Shown here one piece after another: positions 28,413-37,888 of a stretch of 64,000 bases of DNA (positions within the stretch are counted from its first letter, which is position 1; each line of letters begins with the position of its first letter). The translations under genes and the position numbers were made by a program. This DNA is from Caenimonas sedimenti. Its GTDB lineage: Bacteria > Pseudomonadota > Gammaproteobacteria > Burkholderiales > Burkholderiaceae_C. The notes beneath the pieces were generated by a model. The model was not told the DNA's origin. It did not search any database and worked only from the letters and a program-made list of their open reading frames with translations. Location of the stretch: the NCBI RefSeq assembly GCF_007833165.1, contig NZ_VOBQ01000018.1, positions 1-64,000 on the forward strand. The letters run 5' to 3'.

Positions 28413-29102
28413 ATGGACATCCGAACCGGCCTCTTCTACCTGTTTGCCGCGGTGCTGCTCTTCGCGGCCTTCCGCGTCATCACGTCGCGCAACCCCGTGT
28501 ATGCGGCGCTCTACCTCGTGCTGGCGTTCTTCCAGGCCGCCGCGGTGTGGATCCTGCTCAAGGCGGAGTTCCTCGCCATCTCGCTGGTGCTGGTGTACGT
28601 CGGCGCGGTGATGGTGCTGTTCCTGTTCGTGGTGATGATGCTGGACATCGACGTCGCCGAGTTGCGCAAAGGCTTCTGGAAGAACTTTCCGATGGCTGCG
28701 AGCATCGGCGCGCTGATCGCGCTGGAGATGGCCGCAGTGCTGATGGGCGGCTTCCGCTCCAGCGAGGAGCCCAAGGCCATGCCGGGCGTGGCGGCGCAGG
28801 CCGCGGCTTCGGGCGGCGCGCAGTATTCGAACACCAAGGAGCTCGGCAAGCTGCTCTACAGCGAGTACCTGTACCCGCTGGAGATCGCCGCGGTGCTGCT
28901 GCTGGTGGCCATCATCGCCGCCATCGCGCTCACGCTGCGCCAGCGCAAGGACAGCAAGCACATCGATCCTTCCATCCAGGTGCGGGTGAAGGCCAAGGAC
29001 CGGCTCGAGATCGTCAAGCTGCCGCCGTCACTGCCGACGGTGCCGCAACAACCGGACCCGGTCGTCGCCGCGGCCGCCGCCGGCGGGGAGGCAAAAGCAT
29101 GA
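28413..29102 (+). CDS. nuoJ: NADH-quinone oxidoreductase subunit J
   Basis: A 229-residue membrane subunit with five hydrophobic helices, including the family helix [19 protein letters not shown] with its pi-bulge region. The C-terminal about 45 residues after the last helix are polar and variable. The stop overlaps the nuoK start by four bases. Confidence 0.93.
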   Translation: MDIRTGLFYLFAAVLLFAAFRVITSRNPVYAALYLVLAFFQAAAVWILLKAEFLAISLVLVYVGAVMVLFLFVVMMLDIDVAELRKGFWKNFPMAASIGALIALEMAAVLMGGFRSSEEPKAMPGVAAQAAASGGAQYSNTKELGKLLYSEYLYPLEIAAVLLLVAIIAAIALTLRQRKDSKHIDPSIQVRVKAKDRLEIVKLPPSLPTVPQQPDPVVAAAAAGGEAKA

Positions 29103-29407
29103 GCCTCACGCTCGGACACTTCCTGACGCTGGGCGCGATCCTGTTCGCGCTGTCCGTCATCGGCATCTTCCTGAACCGCCGCAACCTGATCGTGCTGCTC
29201 ATGGCCATCGAGCTGATGCTGCTGGCCGTCAACATGAACTTCGTGGCGTTCTCGTACTACCTGGGCGACATGCACGGCCAGGTGTTCGTGTTCTTCATCC
29301 TCACGGTGGCCGCGGCCGAGTCGGCCATCGGCCTGGCGATCCTGGTGCTGCTGTTCCGCAACAAGTCGAACATCAACGTCGAAGAACTGAACACTTTGAA
29401 GGGCTAG
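29099..29407 (+). CDS. nuoK: NADH-quinone oxidoreductase subunit K
   Basis: A 102-residue three-helix subunit. The two conserved membrane glutamates used in proton transfer are visible in [11 protein letters not shown] and [12 protein letters not shown]. It has the exact typical length. nuoL starts 28 bp after its stop. Confidence 0.95.
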   Translation: MSLTLGHFLTLGAILFALSVIGIFLNRRNLIVLLMAIELMLLAVNMNFVAFSYYLGDMHGQVFVFFILTVAAAESAIGLAILVLLFRNKSNINVEELNTLKG

Positions 29408-29434
29408 GGGCGCGAAAAGCCTCGCCCAAGAAAC

Positions 29435-31489
29435 ATGAGTACGACCCTCAACGCATCGACGCTGCTCGCCGTCCCGCTCGCGCCCCTCGCGGGCGCGCTG
29501 CTGGCCGGCATCTTCGGCACCACCCTCGGCGGCAAGTGGATCGGCCGGCGCCTGACGCACACGCTGACCATCCTCGGCGTGCTGGTGGCCTTCATCCTCT
29601 CGGCGCAGACGTTGTGGGCCGTGGCCACGCAGGGCGCGCGTTTCAACGCGACGATCTACGAGTGGATGGTGATCGGCTCCCTGAAGATGGAAGTCGGCTT
29701 CCTGGTCGACGGTCTCACGGCCATGATGATGTGCGTCGTGACCTTCGTGTCGCTGATGGTCCACATCTACACCATCGGCTACATGGAGGAAGACGAAGGC
29801 TACAACCGCTTCTTCGCCTACATCTCGCTCTTCACGTTCTCGATGTTGATGCTCGTGATGAGCAACAACTTCCTGCAGCTGTTCTTCGGCTGGGAAGCGG
29901 TGGGCCTGGTGTCGTACCTGCTGATCGGCTTCTGGTTCAACCGGCCCACGGCGATCTTCGCCAACATGAAGGCGTTCCTGGTCAACCGGGTCGGCGACTT
30001 CGGCTTCATCCTCGGCATTGGCCTGGTCGTCGCCTACACCGGCTCGCTGAACTACGGCGAAGTGTTCGGCAAGGCAGGCGAAGTCGCCAAGCTGCAGTTC
30101 CCGGGCACCGACTGGCTGGTGATCACGGTGCTGTGCATCTGCCTGTTCATCGGCGCCATGGGCAAGAGCGCGCAGTTCCCGCTGCATGTGTGGCTGCCCG
30201 ACTCGATGGAAGGCCCGACACCGATCTCCGCGCTGATCCACGCCGCCACCATGGTGACGGCCGGCATTTTCATGGTGGCGCGCATGTCGCCGCTGTTCGA
30301 GCTGTCCGACACGGCCTTGAGCTTCATCCTCGTGATCGGCGCCATCACCGCGCTCTTCATGGGCTTCCTGGGCATCATCCAGAACGACATCAAGCGCGTG
30401 GTCGCCTATTCCACGCTGTCGCAGCTCGGCTACATGACGGTGGCGCTGGGCGCCTCGGCCTACTCGGTCGCCGTGTTCCACCTGATGACGCACGCCTTCT
30501 TCAAGGCGCTGCTGTTCCTGGCGGCCGGCTCCGTGATCATGGGCTGTCACCACAACCAGGACATCCGCTGGATGGGCGGCCTGCGCAAGTACATGCCGAT
30601 CACCTGGATCACGTCGCTGCTGGGGTCGCTGGCGCTGATCGGCACGCCGCTGTTCGCCGGCTTCTATTCCAAGGACAGCATCATCGAGGCGGTGCACTTC
30701 AGCACGCTGCCGGGTGCGGGCTTCGCCCACTTCGCGGTGCTGGCCGGTGTGTTCGTCACGGCGTTCTATTCGTTCCGGATGTACTTCCTGGTGTTCCACG
30801 GCAAGGAGCGCTTCGGCCAGAACCCGGATGCGCATCACGATGACGGCCATGGTCATGGTCACGACGACCACCACGAGCCTCACGAGTCTCCCTGGGTGGT
30901 GACCGCGCCGCTGCTGCTGCTGGCCTTCCCCTCGGTCGTGATCGGCTTCCTCACCATCGGCCCCATGCTGTTCGGCGACTTCTTCAAGGACGCCATCGTG
31001 GTCGACGCGGCGCGGCATCCGGCGATGGCCGAACTCGCCAAGATCTTCCACGGCCCGCTGCAGATGGCGGCGCATGGCCTCATGACGCTGCCGTTCTGGC
31101 TGGCCGTGGCCGGCGTGGGCGCGGCGTACTACATGTACATGGTGAATCCGGCGCTGCCGGCACGCATCAAGTCCGCGGTGCAGCCGATCCACACGCTGCT
31201 CGAGAACAAGTACTACATGGACTGGTTCAATGAGAACGTCCTGGCCCGCGGCGCGCGCGGCCTTGGCATCGCGTTCTGGAAGGGCGGCGACCAGGCCATC
31301 ATCGACGGCGCCATGGTCAACGGCAGCGCCCGCTTCGTCGGCTGGTTCGCCGGGGTGGTGCGGTGGTTCCAGACGGGTTACATCTACCACTACGCCTTCG
31401 CCATGCTGATCGGCGTGATCGTGCTCATGACGTACTTCGTCAGCTGGCCCATGTTCCAGCCGGTCCTGAAGCAGTGGCTCGGCAAGTAG
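29435..31489 (+). CDS. nuoL: NADH-quinone oxidoreductase subunit L
   Basis: A 684-residue antiporter-like proton-pumping subunit with about 16 helices. The family blocks FFGWEAVGLVSYLLIGFW and SAQFPLHVWLPDSMEGPTP are intact. A long lateral helix should follow near the C-terminus. A cytoplasmic loop at about residues 467-485 is very His/Asp-rich (HHDDGHGHGHDDHHEPHE), which is variable in the family and could bind metal, although this is not known to matter. Confidence 0.95.
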   Translation: MSTTLNASTLLAVPLAPLAGALLAGIFGTTLGGKWIGRRLTHTLTILGVLVAFILSAQTLWAVATQGARFNATIYEWMVIGSLKMEVGFLVDGLTAMMMCVVTFVSLMVHIYTIGYMEEDEGYNRFFAYISLFTFSMLMLVMSNNFLQLFFGWEAVGLVSYLLIGFWFNRPTAIFANMKAFLVNRVGDFGFILGIGLVVAYTGSLNYGEVFGKAGEVAKLQFPGTDWLVITVLCICLFIGAMGKSAQFPLHVWLPDSMEGPTPISALIHAATMVTAGIFMVARMSPLFELSDTALSFILVIGAITALFMGFLGIIQNDIKRVVAYSTLSQLGYMTVALGASAYSVAVFHLMTHAFFKALLFLAAGSVIMGCHHNQDIRWMGGLRKYMPITWITSLLGSLALIGTPLFAGFYSKDSIIEAVHFSTLPGAGFAHFAVLAGVFVTAFYSFRMYFLVFHGKERFGQNPDAHHDDGHGHGHDDHHEPHESPWVVTAPLLLLAFPSVVIGFLTIGPMLFGDFFKDAIVVDAARHPAMAELAKIFHGPLQMAAHGLMTLPFWLAVAGVGAAYYMYMVNPALPARIKSAVQPIHTLLENKYYMDWFNENVLARGARGLGIAFWKGGDQAIIDGAMVNGSARFVGWFAGVVRWFQTGYIYHYAFAMLIGVIVLMTYFVSWPMFQPVLKQWLGK

Positions 31490-31502
31490 GAGAAGAACAA
31501 GA

Positions 31503-32981
31503 ATGAAGATGGGACTCTTGAGCCTGGCCATCTGGACGCCGATCGTCTTCGGCGTGCTGCTGCTGGCACTGGGCCGCGACGACCAGGCGCGCACCGTGCG
31601 CTGGGTGGCGCTGGTCGGTGCCGTCATCAGCTTCCTGGTGACGCTGCCCCTGTACGGCGCGTTCGACGTGACCACCTCGGCGATGCAGTTCGTCGAGAAG
31701 GTCCGCTGGATCGACCGCTTCAACGTGCACTATCACCTGGGGCTGGACGGTATCTCCTTCTGGTTCGTGCTGCTCACCGCCTTCATCACCGTCGTGGTGG
31801 TCATCGCCGGGTGGGAAGTCATCACGGAGCGCGTCAACCAGTACATGGGTGCGTTCCTGATCCTGTCGGGCCTGATGATCGGCGTGTTCTGCGCGCTCGA
31901 CGCCGTGCTGTTCTACACGTTCTTCGAGGCCACGCTGATCCCGATGTACCTGATCATCGGCATCTGGGGCGGGCCCAACAAGATCTATGCGGCGTTCAAG
32001 TTCTTCCTCTACACGCTGCTCGGCTCGCTGCTGATGCTGATCGCGCTGGTGTACCTCTACACCAAGTCCAACGGCAGCTTCGACATCGCCACCTGGCACC
32101 AGCTCAAGCTGTCATCCACTGCGCAGACGCTCCTCTTCTTCGGCTTCTTCTCGGCCTTCGCCGTCAAGGTGCCGATGTGGCCGGTGCACACCTGGCTTCC
32201 CGACGTGCACGTGGAGGCGCCCACCGGCGGCTCCGCCGTGCTGGCGGCCATCATGCTGAAGCTGGGTGCCTACGGCTTCCTGCGCTTCTCGATGCCGATC
32301 GCGCCGGACGCCGCGCGCGAATGGGCCTGGCTGATGATCGGGCTGTCGATCATTGCCGTCATCTACGTCGGCCTGGTGGCGATGGTGCAGCAGGACATGA
32401 AGAAGCTGGTGGCCTATTCGTCGGTCGCCCACATGGGCTTCGTCACGCTGGGCTTCTTCATCTTCAACGACCTCGGCGTGGCCGGCGGCATCGTGCAGAT
32501 GATCGCCCACGGTTTCGTCTCGGGCGCCATGTTCCTGTGCATCGGCGTTCTGTACGACAGGGTGCATTCGCGCGACATCGCGGCCTATGGGGGGGTGGTC
32601 AACACCATGCCCAACTTCACGGCCTTCGCGGTGTTGTTCGCCATGGCCAACTGCGGCCTGCCCGCCACCGCCGGGTTCGTCGGCGAGTGGATGGTGATCC
32701 TGGGTGCGGTCAAGGCCAACTTCTGGCTCGGTGCACTGGCCTCCACGGCCCTCGTCTTCGGCGCCGCCTACACGCTGTGGATGGTGAAGCGCGTGTACTT
32801 CGGCCCCATCGCCAACGATGACGTGAGGGCGCTGACAGACATCAATGCGCGCGAGTTCCTGATGCTCTCGCTGCTGGCCATCGCCGTGCTCTACATGGGC
32901 ATCCACCCGAAACCCTTCACCGACGTGATGAACGTGTCGGTCGCCGACTTCCTGAAGCACGTAGCGGCTTCGAAGCTCTAA
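31503..32981 (+). CDS. nuoM: NADH-quinone oxidoreductase subunit M
   Basis: A 492-residue antiporter-like subunit with 14 predicted helices. The conserved EATLIPMYLIIGIWGG (with the key membrane Glu) and FAVKVPMWPVHTWLPDVHVEAPT blocks are present. It lies 13 bp after nuoL and 18 bp before nuoN. Confidence 0.95.
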   Translation: MKMGLLSLAIWTPIVFGVLLLALGRDDQARTVRWVALVGAVISFLVTLPLYGAFDVTTSAMQFVEKVRWIDRFNVHYHLGLDGISFWFVLLTAFITVVVVIAGWEVITERVNQYMGAFLILSGLMIGVFCALDAVLFYTFFEATLIPMYLIIGIWGGPNKIYAAFKFFLYTLLGSLLMLIALVYLYTKSNGSFDIATWHQLKLSSTAQTLLFFGFFSAFAVKVPMWPVHTWLPDVHVEAPTGGSAVLAAIMLKLGAYGFLRFSMPIAPDAAREWAWLMIGLSIIAVIYVGLVAMVQQDMKKLVAYSSVAHMGFVTLGFFIFNDLGVAGGIVQMIAHGFVSGAMFLCIGVLYDRVHSRDIAAYGGVVNTMPNFTAFAVLFAMANCGLPATAGFVGEWMVILGAVKANFWLGALASTALVFGAAYTLWMVKRVYFGPIANDDVRALTDINAREFLMLSLLAIAVLYMGIHPKPFTDVMNVSVADFLKHVAASKL

Positions 32982-32999
32982 GCACAGGAAGCATCTCAA

Positions 33000-34487
33000 A
33001 TGATCGACAAACTGAGCCTGATCATCGTCTCGCCCGAGATCGTGCTGCTCACCATGGCCTGCGTGATCGCCATCGCCGACCTGAGCGTCACGTCGCGCCT
33101 GCGCACCGCGACCTACTGGCTGACCATGGCCACCCTCGGTGTGGTGGCGTACTTCACGGCCTTCTTCGCCACGGAAGGCCAGACGATCTACGCCTTCGGC
33201 CGCATGGTGGTGAGCGACCCCATGGGCAACTGGCTGAAGTGCTTCGCCACGCTGGCCATGATGGTCTGCCTGGTCTACGGCCGTCCCTACGCGGGCGACC
33301 GCGACATGCTGCGCGGCGGCGAGATGTTCACGCTGGCGATGTTCTCGCTGCTCGGCATCTTCGTCATGATCTCCGGCAGCAACTTCCTGGTGATCTACCT
33401 CGGCCTGGAACTGCTCACGCTCTCCAGCTATGCGCTGGTGGCGCTGCGGCGCGACCATGCCACGGCGACCGAAGCGGCCATGAAGTACTTCGTGCTGGGT
33501 GCGATGGCCAGCGGCTTCCTGCTGTACGGGCTGTCGATGCTTTATGGCGCGACCGGCTCGCTCGACGTCGGCACCGTCTCCAAGATCATCGCCACCGGCC
33601 AGGTGAAGCACCAGGTGCTGGTGTTCGGCCTGGTGTTCGTCGTCGCCGGCCTGGCCTTCAAGCTGGGCGCCGCGCCGTTCCACATGTGGATCCCGGACGT
33701 CTACCAGGGCGCGCCGACGGCCGTGACGCTCATGATCGGCAGCGCGCCCGAACTCGCCGCCTTCGCCATCTGCATCCGCTTGCTGGCCGAAGGATTGATG
33801 CCGCTGGCCATGGACTGGCAGCAGATGCTGATGGTGCTGGCCGTGGCATCCCTCTTCATCGGCAACTTCGCCGCCATCGCGCAGACCAACCTGAAGCGCA
33901 TGCTGGCCTACTCCACCATCGGCCAGATGGGCTTCGTGCTGCTGGGCCTGCTGTCGGGGGTCGTCAACGGCAGCACCGCACCGGCCGCCAACGCCTACAG
34001 CTCGGCGATGTTCTACATCGTCACCTACGTGCTCACCGCATTGGCGAGCTTCGGCGTGATCCTGCTGCTGGCGCGCGAGGGCTTCGAAAGCGACGAGATC
34101 GCCGACCTTGCCGGCCTGAACCAGCGCAGCCCGCTCTATGCCGCCATCATGGCGATCTGCCTGCTGTCGCTGGCCGGGGTGCCACCCATGGTGGGCTTCT
34201 ACGCCAAGCTGGCCGTGCTGCAGTCGCTGGTGGTGTCGGGCAGCCCGATCTACATCGGGCTGGCGGTCTACGCGGTGCTGATGTCGCTGGTGGCCGCGTT
34301 CTACTACATCCGCGTCATCAAGGTCATGTACTTCGATGCGCCGATCACGGCGACCACCGTCGCCGCGCCGCTCGACGTGCGGGTGGTGCTCACGATCAAC
34401 GGCGCGTTGATCCTGGTGCTGGGCATCCTGCCGGGTGGCCTGATGACCCTGTGCGCGCAGGCCATCCTCCGCACACTGAATACCTGA
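33000..34487 (+). CDS. nuoN: NADH-quinone oxidoreductase subunit N
   Basis: A 495-residue antiporter-like subunit, the last of the fourteen. Blocks YLGLELLTLSSYALVALRR and FKLGAAPFHMWIPDVYQGAPT are diagnostic. The nuo operon is complete and in canonical A-N order, with no inserted genes. The next gene starts 18 bp downstream. Confidence 0.95.
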   Translation: MIDKLSLIIVSPEIVLLTMACVIAIADLSVTSRLRTATYWLTMATLGVVAYFTAFFATEGQTIYAFGRMVVSDPMGNWLKCFATLAMMVCLVYGRPYAGDRDMLRGGEMFTLAMFSLLGIFVMISGSNFLVIYLGLELLTLSSYALVALRRDHATATEAAMKYFVLGAMASGFLLYGLSMLYGATGSLDVGTVSKIIATGQVKHQVLVFGLVFVVAGLAFKLGAAPFHMWIPDVYQGAPTAVTLMIGSAPELAAFAICIRLLAEGLMPLAMDWQQMLMVLAVASLFIGNFAAIAQTNLKRMLAYSTIGQMGFVLLGLLSGVVNGSTAPAANAYSSAMFYIVTYVLTALASFGVILLLAREGFESDEIADLAGLNQRSPLYAAIMAICLLSLAGVPPMVGFYAKLAVLQSLVVSGSPIYIGLAVYAVLMSLVAAFYYIRVIKVMYFDAPITATTVAAPLDVRVVLTINGALILVLGILPGGLMTLCAQAILRTLNT

Positions 34488-34505
34488 ACCGGCTGGCAGG
34501 GCACC

Positions 34506-34808
34506 GTGTCCCAAACCGCATCCGTCTGGACGGTGCTGGTCCTGGCCTTCCTGGGGGCCAACCTGCCTTTCGTCTCGCAGCGCCTGTTCGGGGTGCTCGC
34601 GCTGAAGCAGCCCAAGAGCCTCCCGCTGCGCCTGGCGGAACTCGTCGTGCTGTACTTCGTCGTCGGCGGCATCGGCCTGATGCTCGAGAAGCACGCGGGC
34701 CAGATCGCGCCGCAGCGCTGGGAGTTCTACGCGATCACCGGCACGCTGTTTCTCACGTTCGCCTTTCCCGGATTCGTCTGGCGCTATCTCGCCAAGCACA
34801 AGAAGTGA
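34506..34808 (+). CDS. DUF2818 family membrane protein
   Basis: A 100-residue protein with three hydrophobic stretches (about 8-27, 42-60, 75-93) and a basic C-terminus (RYLAKHKK). It starts with GTG. It matches DUF2818, a small family typically found right after nuoN in betaproteobacteria. This suggests a role connected with complex I assembly or stability, but no function is established. It is only 18 bp from nuoN and four bases from the Nudix gene. Confidence 0.8.
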   Translation: MSQTASVWTVLVLAFLGANLPFVSQRLFGVLALKQPKSLPLRLAELVVLYFVVGGIGLMLEKHAGQIAPQRWEFYAITGTLFLTFAFPGFVWRYLAKHKK

Positions 34809-34811
34809 CCC

Positions 34812-35384
34812 ATGCCTGACGACAAGCACCTGATCGAAACGACCACCGCCTCGGAGCAGCTGGTCAAAGGCCACTTCCTGCATGCGGTGCGCGATACCGT
34901 GCGCCTGCCCGACGGCGGCAGCGCCACCCGCGAGTACATCCTGCATCCCGGCGCGGTCTGCATCGTGCCGATCCTGGACGACGGCCGGCTGGTCATGGAG
35001 CGCCAGTACCGCCACCCGATCGGCCAGGTGGTGATCGAATTCCCGGCCGGCAAGGTCGACCCGGGTGAGGACAGGCTGGCCTGCGCCAAGCGCGAGCTGC
35101 TGGAAGAGACCGGCTATGTGGCGCGCGAATGGGCCTTCGCGGCCACGATGCACCCCACCATGGCCTATTCCAACGAGTTCATCGACATCTGGTTCGCCCG
35201 CGGGCTGACCCTCACCGAGCGCAAGCTCGATGAAGGCGAGTTCCTCGAGGTGATCACCGCCACGCCCCAGGAGCTGTTGGCATGGTGCCGCGATGGCATC
35301 GTGCGGGATTCCAAGACGCTGGCGAGTGCGCTCTGGCTGCAGAACGTCCTGGCGGGGACTTGGGATTTGGCCTGGAAGCCATAA
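34812..35384 (+). CDS. Nudix hydrolase, ADP-ribose pyrophosphatase type
   Basis: A 190-residue Nudix protein. The Nudix box runs from G80 to about residue 102 with E86, R94, E95, E98, E99 and G101 all in place (GX5EX7REUXEEXGU). The preceding QYRHPIGQVVIEFPAGKVDPGE is typical of NudF-like ADP-ribose pyrophosphatases, which hydrolyse ADP-ribose to AMP and ribose 5-phosphate. Position after nuoN-DUF2818 suggests co-transcription with the nuo operon. Confidence 0.9.
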   Translation: MPDDKHLIETTTASEQLVKGHFLHAVRDTVRLPDGGSATREYILHPGAVCIVPILDDGRLVMERQYRHPIGQVVIEFPAGKVDPGEDRLACAKRELLEETGYVAREWAFAATMHPTMAYSNEFIDIWFARGLTLTERKLDEGEFLEVITATPQELLAWCRDGIVRDSKTLASALWLQNVLAGTWDLAWKP

Positions 35385-35394
35385 TCTGGGTTCC

Positions 35395-35835
35395 ATGAAG
35401 GTCCTCAATCTCCAGTGCAGTCATGCCCACGGCTTCGAGGGCTGGTTCGCGTCGGAAGACGAATTCCAGTCGCAGCTGGCGCGCGGCCTGGTCGAGTGCC
35501 CGATGTGCGGTGATGCGGCGGTCGCCAAGCTGCCCAGCGCACCACGGCTGAACCTGGGCGCCGCTGCTCCGGCGGAACCCAAGCGCGACGTCGTCGCCAC
35601 CGCCGATCCGGACATGCAGGCCGCCTGGATGAAGATGGTGCGCCATGTCATGGCCAACACCGAGGACGTCGGCGAGCGCTTCGCCGAGGAGGCCCGCCGC
35701 ATCCACTACGGCGAGAGCGAGGAGCGCAGCATCCGCGGGCAGGCTTCGCGCGCGGAGACCGATTCACTGCTGGAGGAGGGGATCACGGTGTTGCCGCTGC
35801 CGATCCCGAAGGCGCTGAAGGGGCCGCTGCAGTAG
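35395..35835 (+). CDS. DUF1178 family protein
   Basis: A 146-residue soluble protein of the DUF1178 family. The N-terminal MKVLNLQCSHAHGFEGWF segment and ECPMCG give three Cys and a His that could form a metal site. The middle is Ala/Pro-rich, then MKMVRHVMANTEDVGERFAEEARRIHYGE, conserved in the family. No biochemical function is known. It begins ten bases after the Nudix gene. Confidence 0.85.
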   Translation: MKVLNLQCSHAHGFEGWFASEDEFQSQLARGLVECPMCGDAAVAKLPSAPRLNLGAAAPAEPKRDVVATADPDMQAAWMKMVRHVMANTEDVGERFAEEARRIHYGESEERSIRGQASRAETDSLLEEGITVLPLPIPKALKGPLQ

Positions 35836-35845
35836 CCCGAGGGCC

Positions 35846-35934
35846 GTCATCCCAGCGCAGGCTGGGATCCAGGCCTTGGAGCGTCTCGGCCTCACGGCAA
35901 AGTCCTCCTGGATCCCTGCCTACGCAGGGATGAC
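35846..35934. repeat. Type B palindromic doublet
   Basis: GTCATCCCAGC...GCTGGGATCCA faces TGGATCCCTGC...GCAGGGATGAC across a 36-bp spacer. It lies between the converging DUF1178 and MFS genes, where the hairpins could also help end transcription. Confidence 0.8.
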
Positions 35935-35946
35935 ATCCGGGGGGAG

Positions 35947-37164
35947 CTACCTCCCCGTCTCCGGCCACCGCCTCCGCAAGAACACCCACGCCACCAGCCC
36001 GATACTCATCATCCCCAATGACGTCCAGGCCAGCGCCTGCGTCGAGTGCATCACCAGCGGCGCGATGATCCCCGCGACGATGCCGTTCGCGGACGACCCC
36101 ACGAAAGCCTGCAGCGACGAAGCCATGCCGCGGCGCTCGGGGTGCAGATCCAGCACCAGCAGCGTGACCACCGGCACCATCAGCGCCCAGCCGAACGCGA
36201 ACACGGCGATTGGCCACAGCGCCCATGCCGGGTTCGGCGCCCACACCTCGTTGGCCACCACGTTCGCCACCGACACCAGCAGCATCACGACGAACCCGTG
36301 GCGGATCTGCTTCTTCGGCGCGATCTTCCCAGCCAGCCGGCCGCTGGCGAACGAGCCCACCATGATGCCGCCGACCGTGAGCACGAAGAACCAGAAGAAC
36401 TCGGTCGGCTCCAGCCGCAGGTGCTCGCCCAGGAACGCCGGCGCCGACAGCACGTAGAGGAACATGCCGTTGAACGGGATCCCGCTGGCCAGTGCCAGCA
36501 GGAAGAAACGCGGGTTGGAGACCAACTGCGCATAGCCGCGCATCAGGTTCGGCACGTTGAAGGGTTGCCGCTGCGAATCGTGCAGCGTCTCCGGCAGCAG
36601 CTTGTAGTTGGCTGTCCAGAGCAGCACGCCCACCCCGGTGAGGAACCAGAAGATGCTGTGCCAGTCCGCGTAGACAAAGAGCCAGCCGCCGATGATGGGC
36701 GCGACGGCGGGCGCCACGCCGAAGTAGATCGTGACCTGGCTCATCACCTTCTGCGCCTGGTCCGGCGGGAACATGTCGCGGATCACCGCACGCGACACGA
36801 CGATGCCGGCGCCCGTCGACAAGCCCTGCAAGGCCCGGAAGAACACCAGTTGCCCGACCGTCTGCGACAAGGCGCAGCCGGCGGAAGCGAGCGTGAACAC
36901 GCCGATGCCCCACAGCACCACCGGCCGCCGCCCCAGGCTGTCCGACAGCGCGCCGTGGAACAGGTTCATGAAGGCGAAGCCGAACAGGTACGCCGAAAGC
37001 GTCTGCTGCATCTCCACCGGCGTGGCCTTCAGGGCCTTGGCGATCCCCGCGAAGGCGGGGATGTACGTATCGATCGAGAACGGGCCGAGCATGCCGAGCA
37101 CGGCGAGCAGCAGCGCGAGGGCCCAGCGGGGCGCCTGCCAGATCTTTGCGGCATCGGGATTCAT
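35947..37164 (-). CDS. MFS transporter, Bcr/CflA family
   Basis: A 405-residue, twelve-helix exporter of the Bcr/CflA drug-resistance family. The loop 2-3 motif GALSDSLGRRPVVLWG and the helix 5 region GWLFVYADWHSIFW are typical, and helix 1 carries the family FSIDTYIPAF. It is the last gene of a minus-strand unit with two short-chain dehydrogenases (gaps of 12 and 10 bp). This may hint at export of a compound they modify, though Bcr/CflA proteins are promiscuous. The 3' end abuts a repeat doublet. Confidence 0.88.
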   Translation of the reverse strand: MNPDAAKIWQAPRWALALLLAVLGMLGPFSIDTYIPAFAGIAKALKATPVEMQQTLSAYLFGFAFMNLFHGALSDSLGRRPVVLWGIGVFTLASAGCALSQTVGQLVFFRALQGLSTGAGIVVSRAVIRDMFPPDQAQKVMSQVTIYFGVAPAVAPIIGGWLFVYADWHSIFWFLTGVGVLLWTANYKLLPETLHDSQRQPFNVPNLMRGYAQLVSNPRFFLLALASGIPFNGMFLYVLSAPAFLGEHLRLEPTEFFWFFVLTVGGIMVGSFASGRLAGKIAPKKQIRHGFVVMLLVSVANVVANEVWAPNPAWALWPIAVFAFGWALMVPVVTLLVLDLHPERRGMASSLQAFVGSSANGIVAGIIAPLVMHSTQALAWTSLGMMSIGLVAWVFLRRRWPETGR

Positions 37165-37176
37165 GCGCTGCGGCCC

Positions 37177-37878
37177 CTAGAGCGAACGCATGAGCCCGCC
37201 GTCCACGCGCAGGTTCTGGCCCGTGATGTAGGCGGCGCCTTCCGAAGCCAGGAAGGCGATCGTCGCGGCGATCTCCTCGCTCTTGCCGTAGCGTCGCAGC
37301 GGCACGCTTTCACGCCTCGCCTCCGACGCCGGCAGGCTGTCGATCCACCCCGGCAGCACGTTGTTCATCCGGATGTTGAATTGCGCATGCGTGTCGCTGA
37401 AGACCTTCGTGAACGCGGCCAGCCCAGCGCGGAAGACGCCGGAGGTCGGGAACAGCTCGCTCGGCTCGAAAACCCAGGCGGTGGAGATGTTGATGATCGC
37501 GCCGCCTTGCTGCGCTTTCATGATGGGCGTGACCAGGCGCGTCGCACGGACCACGTTCAGCAGGTAGGTTTCCATGCCCTTGTGCCAATCCTCGTCGGAG
37601 ATCTCGAGGACCGGCCCCTTGGGCCCGTGGCCGGCGCTGTTGACGAGGACGTCGACACGGCCCCAGCGTGACATCGCGAGATCGACGAGTTGACCAAGTG
37701 CCTCGTTCGACTGGTTCGAGCCCGTGACGCCCACGCCCCCGAGTTCTTTCGCGAGGGCTTCGCCTTTGCCGGACGAGGACAACACCCCGACCTGAAAGCC
37801 GTCGGCCGCCAGGCGGCGCGCGGCCGCCGCGCCCATGCCGCTGCCACCGGCGGTGATCAGGGCCACTTTGTCTGTCAT
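37177..37878 (-). CDS. SDR-family protein lacking the YxxxK catalytic pair
   Basis: A 233-residue classical SDR fold. The cofactor loop is present (ITAGGSGMGAAAARRL), as are the NSAGHG segment and a Ser in NISTAW. Where the catalytic Tyr-xxx-Lys should be, the sequence reads GVFRAGLAAFTKV: Phe in place of Tyr and Leu in place of Lys. Normal oxidoreductase chemistry is therefore doubtful; it may be a regulatory or binding relative, or a subfamily using other residues. Start 37878 follows the upstream SDR stop by ten bases. Confidence 0.82.
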   Translation of the reverse strand: MTDKVALITAGGSGMGAAAARRLAADGFQVGVLSSSGKGEALAKELGGVGVTGSNQSNEALGQLVDLAMSRWGRVDVLVNSAGHGPKGPVLEISDEDWHKGMETYLLNVVRATRLVTPIMKAQQGGAIINISTAWVFEPSELFPTSGVFRAGLAAFTKVFSDTHAQFNIRMNNVLPGWIDSLPASEARRESVPLRRYGKSEEIAATIAFLASEGAAYITGQNLRVDGGLMRSL

Positions 37879-37888
37879 GTCGAGGCTC

